Below are positions 10,820-22,900 of a stretch of DNA of 64,000 bases, in pieces. A program made the translations under genes and the position numbers. The stretch is from Lunularia cruciata (taxonomy: Eukaryota > Streptophyta > Marchantiopsida > Lunulariales > Lunulariaceae), in the NCBI GenBank assembly GCA_948567375.1, contig OX419760.1, forward strand, positions 53,382,001 through 53,446,000, given 5' to 3'. The notes beneath the pieces were generated by a model, which worked only from the letters and a program-made list of their open reading frames with translations, did no database searches and was not told where the DNA came from. Position 1 is the stretch's first letter; every line of letters begins with the position of its first letter.

Positions 10820-11604
10820 TAACCGATTTGAGATTTGAAGGGGTAGATATGAAGGGTTGCATTGTCATTTTGGATCTGCAGGTTAGAGCAGTTGTGGTAG
10901 AACGATATAGTTGTTAGAACTGTTGATTGCTCACTATTTAAGAGTGGCATTTGCCGGAAATTGTTGTTTAGTGCTCATTATTTCTGAGAATAGATAAAGC
11001 AAAGTGTTGTGGAGCAATGCTCGTCGCTTGAGCTTGATTCCAAGTATCAACTTTGTGATTGTGTTTGTGAATGTTTGGAGAAATTTGAAGTGCAAGTCAG
11101 AGTGCTTGTTGGATGTTGGATTCCACAGCCTTGATCTTCATTCTGTGTGTTTGATCCTGAGTGAAGTGCAATCGAAGCAATGCCTTGACAGATCTGAGAG
11201 GAATTGTAGTGTTCTGCATTTGTGAGTGCAGTGCAAAGTTGATGTGAAGAAATTTTGATCGAGGAAGTTGTGCCTTCAGTGGAGGGGTGGAACACAATTT
11301 TGAGGCAAAGTCATTTTGCAGTGAAGTGCCATTTTCGGGAGAGCTTGAATCATCACAATCAAGATTGTTTGGAAAGATTTGATGGAGTTGTGATTATGGA
11401 GTGTTAATTTGTGACAAGACTGCGAGTCAGTGCTTGTTACTCTCTTCTGGGTGTGGTTTCTACCTGAGAGATTAAAGACGCAACCAAGAAGTACTACATT
11501 GTTACTGTTTGACTTCGTATTTGACCAATTCTGACTCGTATCTCTGCGGGAACGAACTTTACTTACCCAATTACCACAAAAGTGATATTTGCCGGGTTGT
11601 CACA
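10820..11604 (+). other. LTR1 3' part (candidate R-U5), non-coding
   Basis: About 785 bp after the ORF stop with no supported ORF. It is the most conserved LTR portion among copies and ends with the block ...CCGCAAAAGTGATATTTGCCGGGTTGTCACA, with small changes in each copy (reverse strand at 16139, 26048, 27773, 52066, 58405, 63900). Confidence 0.7.
10934..10942 (+). promoter_or_regulatory. Second conserved TATA-like box in LTR1
   Basis: CTATTTAAG lies about 665 bp before the LTR end and is kept in the other copies as CTTAAATAG on the minus strand (near 16813, 26720, 28440, 52732; slightly changed near 59077). If it is the promoter for genomic RNA, U3 is about 3.1 kb and contains the whole ORF, and R-U5 is about 0.65 kb. 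Confidence 0.45.
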
Positions 11605-11609
11605 GTCAT

Positions 11610-12054
11610 CAAGAGTGGAAATTGAGAATATGCAAGGTTCCTTCAAGGTTTGAGGTGATTGTAGGGGTGGATTTGAGGAAAAGGGAGTTTAGAATAGAAT
11701 TTGGAGAGAGTGTTGAGAGGTTCAAAAAACCTACACCACTTGGAGGAAAGAGTGAGTCTAAGTGCTTTCTATGTGGAGAGAAGGGACATAAGGCAAGTTC
11801 ATGTCCATTGACCTTTGAGAGCAAGAGATTGAGAGAAAGGAGAACATTACTTGACTTGGGTTTGCATGTTGGACCTTCTTCACCAAGATTAGGAGGGAGA
11901 AGATCTAAGACAAAGGAGTTGTGGAGTTGAAGGACTTCCAAAAGGACATGAGTGTAGTGGAGTAAAAGGACTTCTGGAAAGTTTGGTGAAGGAGAGTCTT
12001 AGTACAACTATAGAAATACTACCACCTTCATCAGCTAGTTCTCAAGATAAGTGA
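11610..12054 (+). pseudogene. H zinc-knuckle leader ORF, broken (continues from 7819-7830)
   Basis: This continues the frame that started at ATG 7819 before the solo LTR inserted. It keeps the CCHC knuckle CFLCGEKGHKASSC and the LGLHVGPSSPRLGGRRSK block seen in the intact copy of C (41860-42333). A short deletion near 11925 shifts the frame and gives an early stop in place of the second Cys cluster. Confidence 0.8.
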
Positions 12055-12286
12055 TGGAGATAATCTTTCAACTTATGGATAAATTATCCATGAGAGTTTG
12101 ATTAATATGCACTCTAGGATTTGATGCTACTATAGAAATCTTGGAGCAACCTGAACACTTTGTGTTCCCTAAAGTGTTTTACTCTCAAATGGTGTTAGTC
12201 ATGTACATACTCTATTAGTTATAGAGTGAGAGAAAAGAAAAGAGAAAAAGAAAATTGAGAGAGAAGAAAGATAGTGAAGGGTTAAG

Positions 12287-12458
12287 ATGGGGAAACTTCT
12301 GGTTTTCTTTGGCAAAAATGGAGAAGATGTGGAGGCCTTTGTGAGAGACATCAAGAGAGCTTGCATATGAAAAAATGAGAGGAGGAAGAATGAATGGGCC
12401 TTATTATTACCAGATTTCTTTGAGGATGCAACACTTACATGGTATGAGTCAGAATACC

Positions 12459-12518
<60 letters not shown>

Positions 12519-15500
12519 AGAGATGGGCAAGAAGAGTCTTGCGAGAGTTTTACTTCACCACTCATTGAGAACTTTCTTCCATATGAGAGCTATGAGAGAT
12601 TGATGAATGAGGTACCTTTCTCAAGCAAGGAGATGGAGAGAAAGTGAGAGTTTTATGTGAAAAGAGTGGAAAAACTAGAGTCCAGATTTTGCATAATGTT
12701 GAGGAAGGGTAGGGATGATGTAGAGACTACTATGATTGGCATAGGGGCCATGCTCACCAAGAATTTTGTGGTAGGATTGAGACCACAAATTTGAAACAAG
12801 GTGAGATATGAGAAATCTTCTTCCAAGGTTGAAGTTATCAAGGTTTCAATTCATATGGAGGAGAGTTTGGAAGGAGATGAGAGTGATTTGGTGGTGAAGT
12901 AGGTTGTGCATCCTCCTCAAGGTTACAAGTATGGTGTAACTACTGATACTTTGGTGGCAAGGGTTGCATCACAAGTAGTAGTTGCTCCAATTCTTGCACC
13001 CCTACCAAAGGATCTACTTCAAACCATCACTGAACAACTTGTAGATCTCAAGATCAATACAGTTCAATTATGAGAGAAGAGAGAAGTGGACCAAAATGTA
13101 GGGAGAGTGCCTAGGAGTTATGGAAAATATCTATATAGAGGAGGCAAACCAGCCAACAATTTCAATGATAGAAATTGTTTTGGTTATGGAGGAAAAGGCC
13201 ATATCCAAAGGAATTGCCTAAATTCCACTTCCCATGGAGGAAGGGGTTATGAAGGAGCCAATAGAGGGAAAGGGGGAGGAAGTGACACCCAAGTGGCACC
13301 TAATCCAAAAAAGGATAAGGAGATAGCATCCATGAATGTGGTTGAGTGCAAGGATGAGAAGGGAGAGTGCTAAAACTCCAAATGTCTTCATTTGGATCTT
13401 TTGGCACAAGAGAAGAAGAGAGCTTGTTTTGCAAAGGATGTGCACTCTTCTCAAGGATCAACTGCTAGCCAAGATACTCCTATGCCTACTAGGAGCACTT
13501 GTACAAGCACTTTGACACCATCAACAACAAAGACTCCAAGAAAGAATTTAGGGATGGAAGACTTCTTGATATCAAAGCAACAATAGAACTACAATATCTT
13601 AAAGGATGTTGGTAGTCACAAGGCTAACATCAAAGTGAGCCAACTAATTGCTTTGAATCCTACTTTGAAAAAGGAGCTTAGAGGCTGCTTGAGTTCTACA
13701 AGGAGGAAGAAGAAGGTAAAAGATCTAGTATCAATGGGAGAGGTGGATGCCAAGCCAACACCATGGGAGGCTTGTCAATATGCTTCCAAGAGAGATGTGA
13801 GAGTGAATGGTCACAACATCAAGGATGCATTGGTTAATGATGGAGGATCAGTAGTGAATGTCATGTCAGAAAGGTTGATGAAGAAGTTGGATATAATACC
13901 CTCTAGACTTTCAACATTTGTGGTGAGCATGGCAAACAAGCAACAAGTTTGACCAGTAGGGATGATGGATAAGGTGGTAGTTTCAGTAATGGGAGTTCAA
14001 AATCTCATGACTTTCCAATTCTTGAAGGATTCAAGCTATGACTTACTTCTTGGAAAGCCATGGTTGAGAGCAACATGCACAACTGATCCATAGCATAAAG
14101 GGTACTTGAGGATTGGGTTATCAAACCATAGAGTCATAGTTCTTGTGACTAACACCACCAACACTTCACATTTAGATACACCATCTTCTGATTATTGGGA
14201 ATCAGATTCAAAAAGAAGGAGCTTCAAGTGTGGACACAAGCATGGAGGAAGAGACTTCCATGGAGGATGATGAATCTGAATCTGATTCAGATGTGTATCC
14301 TTTGTGTGCTATGGATTTTGCACCTAAGCCAAAGGTTTTGAAGGACCCAAATAAATCACCATTGACACTTGAGGAGATAGAAAGGAGGTTATCTACTCTC
14401 AAGTATGGTCCAAATGTTACCAAGGAGAAGAAAGTGAGATTTGAGGGGATTTTCTGCAAGATCATCCATGTGTTTTTGTTTAGTTACAAGGATCTAAAGG
14501 AAGTTACCTTGGAAGAACACAAGATTGAGGTGGAGTAACATGCAAGACCAGTAAACAACAACATTGCATTAGCCCACTAATATCTTTGGTGGTGAAGGAG
14601 GAGATTGATAAGCTCAAGGAGACCGGATTTATCTTTGAGGTGGAGAATTTGGAATGGGTGTCTCACATTGTGATTGTGAAGAAAAAGAATGGCAAGCTTT
14701 GGGTATGTGTGGATTAAAAGAAGCTTAATGTTGTTAAAGAAGGACTATTACCTTTTGCCATTCATTGATGAGATCTTGGAGGAGGTTGCAAGTCATGAGA
14801 GGTACAATTTTGGAGATGGTTATAGTGGGTATAACCAAATCAAGATCGCACTAGAGCATCAAGAACTCACCACATTCACCACACCTTGGAGAACTTACGC
14901 TTTCAAGGTCATGCCTTTTGGGCTTTGCAATGCGCCATCCACATTTCAATAGTTCATGAACAAGGTTTTTGAACCTTTCATTGGGAAATCTGTGAGAGAC
15001 TTCATTGATGACTTTTGTGTCTACAGGAGCAAGGAGGAGCACTTTCAGCACCTAATCACGGTATTGCAATGCTTGGATGAGGCAAATGCATCACTCAACC
15101 TAGAGAAGTGTATTTTGGAATGTGAAGACGGTCTACTTTTGGAGCACATCATCTCCAAGGATGGAATAGTAGTTGATCTTGAGAAGGTGAGGAAAATCTC
15201 AGACCTTCTATTCCCTTCAAGCTTGACAAATTTATGCCAATTCTTGGAGATGGTTGGGTACTATAGGAGGTTCATCTTCTCATTTTCCAACAAGGCTTAT
15301 GCATTGACCATCTACATGAAGAAAGGTGTAGATTACATGGTGATTTTGGAAGAGAAAGAGGTTCTCAAAGCTTTTGAGGAGCTCAAGCAATCCCTTGTTG
15401 TAGCTCCAATTCTTGCTAACCTTGATTGGAGTAAGCCTTTCATCCTTTACACTGATGCTTCTAATGTAGCTACAAGATGCACTCTTAGTCAATTAGACCA

Positions 15501-16138
15501 AGATAGATATGATCATCCAATAGCTTATGCTAGTAGGTAGATGGTTTCAGCAGAGGAGAACTACTTTGTCATAGAGAGAAAAGGTTTGGCAATGATTTTT
15601 GGTCTCAAGAAGTTTAGACACTACTTGATTGGAGAGAAAGCCACAATTGTCATGGATCACAAGGCTTTGAAGTACATCTTCAACAAGCCTAATGTGGAAG
15701 GGAGGCTAGCAAGGTGGATGATACTCTTGTCTGAGTATAACTACACTATTGAGGATAGGCCAAGAAAGAAACATGAAAATGGTGATTTGTTATCTAGGGC
15801 CTATGATCATGATGGAGATGAGCCAGTGGATGATTCCTTCTTGGACAAGGAGCTCATGACAATCCTAGTCACTCAAGAGGTTCAAATGGAGTTCAAGGAG
15901 ATTGTGGATTTTGTGACAAGAGGTAACTATCTAGAAAGGATGCATGCTAAGGAGAGGAAGGCCCTTGTAGCAAGATCTAGACCTTACACAATGGCAGGGG
16001 ATATTCTTTTTCACCAAGGAGCAGATGGTCAAGCTTTTGCTAGAAAGTCTACATCCACTCCACCACTTAGATCAATTCCATTGCTATGACCTTTTGAGAA
16101 ATGGGGAATTTATTTTGTAGGTCCTCTCAATAGAACCT
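12287..16138 (+). pseudogene. H gag-pol, first part (Gag to integrase core start), decayed
   Basis: Starts with ATG 12287 (MGKLLVFFGKNGEDVEAFV) and follows C's Gag-Pol: a Gag domain, a knuckle with one Cys changed (NCFGYGGKGHIQRNC near 13180), a protease region with NDGGS instead of DGGS near 13840, RT with FIDDFCVY near 15005, RNase H with LYTDAS near 15450, and a truncated integrase. Many nonsense codons and shifts are present. Near 16028 an in-frame 183-bp deletion (61 codons) removes the integrase HHCC zinc-binding region. Element A was then inserted after 16138; the last five bases (AACCT) are its duplication. Confidence 0.9.
12462..12519 (+). repeat. (GA)n microsatellite inside H gag
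   Basis: An almost pure GA run of about 58 bp with one TA interruption. The same place in intact C (near 42745) has only a short imperfect GA-rich coding stretch, so this expanded after H was inactivated. Confidence 0.95.
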
Positions 16139-19100
16139 TTTGACAAATGATGGCAAATATCACTTTTGCGGTAATCGGGTAAGTAAAGTTTGTTCCCGTA
16201 GAGATACGAGTCAGAAATGTCTAAATACAAAGTCAAAGTAACAATTGCAGTTCTTCTTGAGTTCTTCTTTAATCTCTCAGGTAGAAACCACACCCAGAAG
16301 AGAGTAACAAGCACTGATTCTCAGTCTTGTCACAAATTAACACTCCTTAATCACAACTCCATCAAATCTTTCCAAACAATCTTGATTGTGATGATTCAGG
16401 CTCTCCCAAAAATGGCAATTCATTGCAAAACGACTTTGCCTCAGAATTGTGCTCTACCCCTCCGCTGAAGGCACAACTTCCTTGATCAAAATTGCTTCAC
16501 ATCAACAGTGCGCTGCACTCACAAATGCAAAATACTACCAACACTACAATTCCTCTCAAATTTGTCAAGGCATTGCTCCGATTGCACTTCACTCAGGATC
16601 AAACACATAGAGTGAAGATCAAGCCTGCAGAATCCAATATCCAACAAGCACTCTGACTTGCACTTCAAATTTCTCCACACACTCACAAACATAGACACAA
16701 AGTTGATACTTGGAATCAAGCTCAAGCAACGAGCACTACTTCACAGCACTTCGCTCTATCTATTCTCAGAAATAATGAGCACTAAATAACATAAGACTGC
16801 AAATGCCACTCTTAAATAGTGAAGCAATTGATAGTTATCTTCCTAATGTACCTCTTCCTTATGACTCTACAAACTTGCAGATACGAAATGACAATGCACC
16901 TCTTCATATCTGCCTATTCAAATCTTAAATCAGTTACTAATCCGATCCAATGTCTACTTCTTCCTTGGCTTTCAAACCCAAACCCAAAGTAACTTCACTT
17001 CCTATTGCTCTCTTCTCGGGTTTCACAACTCCTACATCTTCTACCAGATCTAACAATTCTCTTTCTTGATCTGATATTTCACTAGTGGGTAATCTATCTA
17101 ACCCTTTATCTGCTGACCCACTCTTCTCTAATGTCTCCAATGGTAGCTCTGAAGACATTTGCACTCCTACTTCATCTACTTCAATTTTTGCTCTAACATC
17201 TTTCCGAAGTTTATCTATGTCCAACTTCACTAGATCTAATCTAATCGTGATATTGTCTTCAACTTCCAATATCTTCCTATCTACCCAAGTTCTGAGACTA
17301 ATTATCAGAGCATTCAAGTCTGTATCCTTTGCATGTCTCCTCCTCGTTGCCTGCACCAACAACTTCAACTCTTGCTGCCTCATTTCTTCAATACAAACAC
17401 TGGCCTCCGTACTCAGCATTTCATTCATCCTGATTACGATCTCCTTCAATGGCTCCAATCTCATCTTCCTTTCATGCTCCCCATCTGCAAGCCAATCTTC
17501 CCTATACATTGCCAACTCTACCTCGAACTTGGCTTTCACAATTTCCTTCTCCTTCTCCTTTTGCACAATCTTCTCCTCTTGATTACAAAGTAACTCTCGT
17601 AATCTCTCTTCTTCCCTATATCTCATTGTCAACTCTCGTTGCCATAGTTGCTTCTTCTCTTCTACACTCTCCATCACTCTATCAAGCTCTTGTTCCTTCT
17701 CTGCTACCCTTGCCATAGCATGGATAATTTCTAGTCTTGAATCAGCAAACTGCTGCTTCAAGATTTCGTACTCAACTACTTGTCTCTCCCTTGCTATGTC
17801 ATTCTTTGTCACAAGTTCTTCTCAATACCTTGCTTCTCTCTTCAAGTTCTCAATAACTTGACACTGCACTACTGCATCCCCTCGCATTACTTCCCTTTTC
17901 TCCTCGCCTTGGATTAAACTTCTCTTCAACTCTGAGTTCTCTTCTTCTAGTCTTGCTAATACTTGCAACATAGTTTGCACCTCTGGACATTTTGACTACA
18001 TCGCTTTCTTCTTGTGCTCTAACTTCACTAACAATGGGCACACAATTTCTCGCAGGTACTCCACTCCATCACTTGCACCTACTTCAATCTGTAGAGTGAT
18101 CTCCCTCTGTACCTCTTCTTCCCTGCAATTGTCGTATCGGAATAGACGCTTCACTTCCTGATCTAGCATTCTTCTCTTCTCTTGCCTTGCTCAGACTAGC
18201 TTCACACTTCACCTTGCATCTCGACCAAACTCCCCTCTAAATCCCAATCTTCTTCTCCTCCGGCTTGGGTACCTTGTCCTCCAACTTCGTGTTATTTTCT
18301 TCCTTTAGCTCCACCCAAACTTCTTCTTCTTCTGCAGTAGGTACCGACATCATCTCCCCACCTTCATCACTATCGCTACTCATATCTCCACTTTGTAGCA
18401 TAAGCTCAGGTTCTTCCTTGTGTTCCGAGTCTTTGGACTTGCACTTGGCTTTGCCTTCCGAGTCTTCTTCTGATGATGCAATCACCACCATGCCTTTCCT
18501 CGGGTTTCCTCTCCTGGTCTTCCAAGGTCTTCTCTTCTCTACATCTTCGCCTTCTACTTGTCAACTCTGCTTCTTCTTTGCCTTTGGAGTACTCACTTCT
18601 ACATGCACACTCTTGCCCGTCTGTGCATAGTATTCATCAGTGCTTTGGATTTGAAGAATATATTGTTGCTCCTCCATGTTGACTTCTTTTCTCAAGTCGG
18701 GATGAAAGTGAGTTACCATTCTGTTGTGCTCTGCCAAATTGAGCAAATTCAACCCGAGGTAGAAATGTGCTACAAACGGCATGATGTAGTGTGGAGGTCA
18801 CTTATCCCGCAAATTCCACACCATCTGCCTTGTCCTCCCATAGAAGCACCTCGCCCAGTTGATAGGTTCTCCTACAAACATCTTATGGAAGAACACCGCT
18901 TGGTGTTTCATCACATAAGTTGTCCTCTCTAGCTTCAGGATTGCCATGAGAGCACTCACCATCCCTCTCTTCACCGGATCTTTGTAACTCTTGACCTTAT
19001 ACCCATTCTTTTTTCTCTTTGAAGAGAAGGAATCCCTTACTTCTTGGGTTTCTTTGGCTGCCTCTCCCTTCTCCAAGAACGTGGCACCCTGCTCCACGCT

Positions 19101-19894
19101 TGCCTCTCTTCCGAGGACCAATCTCCAATCCAACTCTATCCAGTGAGCTGGATTTCCTCTCTTCCCCTCTTCCTCAGGGCCATCAAGACACTTACTCTTG
19201 ATTATCTTGGTCATGAAACTTGGAAAACTTACGTTCAAGTTCCATGCCAAGAATGTGATCCAAAGTCGGCTCAAGAATTTGATTCTTGTGATCACATCTA
19301 ACCTCCAAATTGCATGATTTCTCACTGCAAATTCGGAGTTCTTTCCTCCTCCCATCTTTCCTGCTTCCTTACTATCTCTTGATTTAACTCTCTCAAATTC
19401 TCCTCTACACACTAGCGTGTCTTCAACTCTACTTCCCTTCCCACGATCTCCTGCAGGATGACTCCTCAATGGCAAAGGAAAATTGCTCAACATTGCTTTT
19501 TTGTTAGCCTGATTTTTATAGAGTTGCGCCTTCTTTGTCTCTCTTCAATTCAAGTTTCTACCGACAAATCACACCTCTTGCATGAGCTTGTCATTGTAAA
19601 TTGTACTCACGTGTATGACCGCCGGTTTTGAAAGGTCCCTTCTTGAATTTCTTGCCCCAAAGAAAGGTTGTTACAATGTCTTTGCCTTGGGTTGAGATCC
19701 CCTTGATACAAAGACTTCTTACTTTGGGTTGTATGCTGACAGGGCAAGTCCGAGTACTTTGCCTTATGACCTAAAGCCACGTTACCTTGGGTTTCATCCC
19801 GAAGCCTCTTTTCTTCACCTTCTTTGGTCATATAGACGCAATCCAACTTCTCTATACACTTCTTCTTCTCCATTTCAAAAAAGACAAAAAATGT
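16139..19894 (-). repeat. 3' LTR of element A
   Basis: The inner edge at 19894 abuts the PPT and the outer edge at 16139 abuts H. The outer terminus is decayed (TTTGACAAATGATGGC instead of TGTGACAACCCGGC), and a few bases are missing at the inner terminus. It shares subfamily-specific differences with the 5' LTR at 26048, for example GTCAAAGTAACAATTGCAG, which supports pairing the two. Confidence 0.9.
16937..19493 (-). pseudogene. LTR1-encoded ORF in the A 3' LTR, broken
   Basis: ATG at 19493 (MLSNFPLPLRSHPAG). Open segments are 19493-18798 (231 aa, the longest surviving N-terminal region), 18782-18561, 18491-18237, 18041-17850 and 17812-16937 (291 aa: most of the coiled coil plus the acidic tail). 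The coiled-coil segment is the longest intact one in the window. The linker region differs from the solo copy by apparent whole-codon length changes, which suggests past selection on the frame. Confidence 0.8.
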
Positions 19895-19905
19895 ACCCCC
19901 TCCCT
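19895..19905 (-). other. Polypurine tract of element A
   Basis: On the minus strand GAGGGAGGGGG sits immediately before the 3' LTR, where plus-strand synthesis starts. This placement is key evidence that the ORF-bearing segment beyond it is an LTR. Confidence 0.85.
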
Positions 19906-19959
19906 CAAATGTGAGCGTCCTTGCAAACATAGACCTCAGGTGTCTTAGAGACTTTTGAG

Positions 19960-22900
19960 TCTATGGTCCAATATCTCCAAACTCTCCACCCGTTTACTCG
20001 AGTGGCAAAAGGATTGCCCTCCAGGTCTACAAGCTGCATGGACCCATTTTCATAAAGATAAAGAAGTCGATAGGGCCCCATCTATCTCAAATGCAACTTG
20101 CCTGGAAAAAATATTTGGCGATTGTCATATAACAAAACCAAATCTCCTTTGCACACAGCCACAAGCTTGATATGCTTATCGTGCCTGACTTTCCTCTACG
20201 CTTGTACTTCCTTTGTGGTTTGCATTGCATCGTCTCTTTTCTCTTCTAACTACATTAGTTGATGGATCCAAAGATCCTAGCTTTCTTCCTTTGACAGTCG
20301 TTCTTCACAAAGAATCCGATATGTCAGTACTTCAAATTCAACTAGTAGTATGAGATGCAAGCCATATATCAAGAAGTATGGAGTTTTTTTGGTTGTAATA
20401 TTTTCTGTCGTTTGATATGCCCACAACGTGGCTGGTAATTTTGTATCCCAATCATAAGCATAATTGACAGTCACCTTATTCAAAATTTTGCAAAGTAACC
20501 CATTCGCCTTCTCCGTTAAGCCATTTGCTTTTGGGTTATAAGGAGTTGTCTTCTGATGTTTAATCTGAAAGTACTTGGTTAATGCCTCCATTATAGAGTT
20601 CAAAAAGTGTGTCCCTTGGTCACTAACCAATTCCGGAGGACACCCATATCGGGAGATGATGTTTCAAAAGAAAAATTCTGCCATAGTTTTGGCATCATCT
20701 CTGTGAGTTGCTTCAGCTTCGACCATCTTGGTAGCATAGTCAGTGCAAACCAAAATGTATTGCTTTCTTGTGACTTGGATCGCTGGTTGAATGGGACGCA
20801 CAAAATCAATTCCCCATTTCCAAATGGGGCCAAAGGCAAAATTGGTCTCAAAGGCCATTGAGAAATAGCCATTGGCTTCCCCGTGCTTTGACAAGCAACA
20901 CAGCTTCGGATATGAGCATACATGTCTTTGTACATTGTAGGCCACCAATACCCTGCCGAAAGAATCTTCTTTATAGTATTCTTCAGACTATGTGTCCGCC
21001 TTATGCTTTGGAGTGCAAAGATTCAATCACTCCTCCTACTTCGTATGACTCCAAGCATCGCCATAGTACTTTGTCTTTGCCCATCTTGAATAGAATGTTG
21101 TGTTTGAGCTGGTACGGCCCCATTTTCCTGAGAAAGACTGCCCTTTGCTTTGGGTCTATCCCTTCAGGACAATGGAGAGTATGCAGATAATGATATTCTG
21201 CTGCATACCTCAAACTTTGCATTGCTGTTAATTGATATAACTCTTTGTCAAGGAACCGATCGTCAATCTCCCACTCTTGGTCTTGAGTATCAAACCTGGA
21301 CAGGAAGTCCGCATTCAAATGCAAAGCTCCCTTCCTTACTTATACAGTATATGTGAATTCTTGTAACAACAAGATCCATCTTGCAATTTGCTTGGACAAA
21401 TCTGCCTTCTTGACCAAATGTTGCAATGCGTAATGGTCAACATAGAAGACAAACTCGTATCCTAGCAGGTAGTGGCAAAATTTCTTGCAGGCATACACCA
21501 TCCCAAGTGCTTCTCTTTCAGTCATCAAATAGTTCTTTTCAGAAACTGAAAGTTGTCGGCTGGCATAATACACCGGGTAGTCCTTCTTCTTCTTGTCCTT
21601 CTGACTTAAGACAACACCAATGGCCATGGACAAACTATCGACATATACATGAAGAGGGATGTCCCAATTCGCGGCCCTCATAACTAGTGCTTCAAATAGC
21701 TTCTTCTTCAACACCTAGAAAGCTTCTTCTTGATTTGCTTCTCACAGATAGTCTTTGGATTTCTTCAAAAGCTTTGTAAGGGGTGCAACAAGCACCGCAT
21801 AATTTGACACAAAGCATCTATAGTATCGAACATGTCCCAAGAAGGCTCTCAGCTCCCGGATGTTCTTTGGGGATTCCAAAGCTGCGATTACTTTAACCTT
21901 CTCAACATCAACTTCAATACCTCGGCTTGACACCCGATGCCCCAGAAGAATTCCTTCCTTAATTGCAAAGAAGCATCTCTCTGGGTGTAATGACAAGCCG
22001 GCAAAATGACACCTTTCAAAATTTTGGCAAAGGTAATCTAAATGTACATCTCTTTGCCCAAACACACAAAAATCATCAATGAAGACTTCCACAAATTTGC
22101 GTAGGAAATCTTTGAAGATTGAATTCATCATCCGCTGGAAAGTAGTGGGAGCATTACACAACCCAAAGGGCATTTGATTGTAAGAAAAAGTGCCCCAATC
22201 AGTCGTGATTGTGGTTTTATCCTTGTCCTCTTCTCAAATGGATACTTGATTGTACCTTGAAAATCCATCAAGAAATCTATAACAAGGGTGACCAGCTACT
22301 TGATCTAGAATTGTATCGGTAAAAGGCAAGGGATGATGATCCTTCCTTGTCACTGCATTCAACTTTTCGAAGTCTTGGCACACTCAGATCTTCCTTGTTT
22401 TCTCCTTTGGGACAATGACAATGGGGGAGACCCATTCATTGCTTAAGATAGGGAAGATGATTCCGGCTCCTAAGTACTTGTCGATTTCATCTTTCACCAA
22501 AAGCAAGTACTTTAGGTTCAAGCGGTATTGTCTTTGCCAAACCGGAACCGCACCTTCAACCAGATCAATCCGGTGTTCTCCAAATTCTCGTGGAATACCC
22601 GGCATTTGATCAATAGACTAGGCAAATACATCCTAAAATTCTATGAATAGGGCATTGTATCCTGCCAACTCCTCCGAAGTAACTGTCTTCAAAATTTTTA
22701 AAATTTTGCCTTCAATCAAGACAACATCTTGACAGTCATCGGGGTTGATGACTCCTTCAACGTGACTTACTCGGCTTAACCCGAGGCGAGCTGCCATCAA
22801 ACCTCCTTCCTCCAAGTTAGGTTCACCGAGGCAAGGTCATATGGATCTTTGTCTTTGATATCCACCTCGTAGCATTCCAAATAGTTAACTTGGACTTCAT

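Larger units (their letters stand above)
7831..11604 (+). mobile_element. Complete solo LTR of the LTR1 family, 3774 bp
   Basis: Begins TGTGGTGCCC and ends GGTTGTCACA, with a perfect 5-bp duplication GTCAT at 7826-7830 and 11605-11609. The empty site is visible in element C at 41866-41880, where the same codons are contiguous. No PBS, gag-pol or PPT lies inside, so it is a solo LTR left by recombination between the two LTRs of a full element. It is the best reference for LTR1: a leader with TATA at 8219, an 858-codon reading frame at 8246-10819, and a 785-bp tail with a second TATA-like box near 10935. Orientation is plus. Confidence 0.95.

Noticed and set aside
7831-11604. A DNA transposon with TGTG...CACA ends, a 5-bp duplication and its own ORF
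   Set aside because: The same segment flanks the PBS and PPT of element A as direct repeats, and the termini have no real inverted repeat beyond TGTG/CACA. It is a solo LTR.
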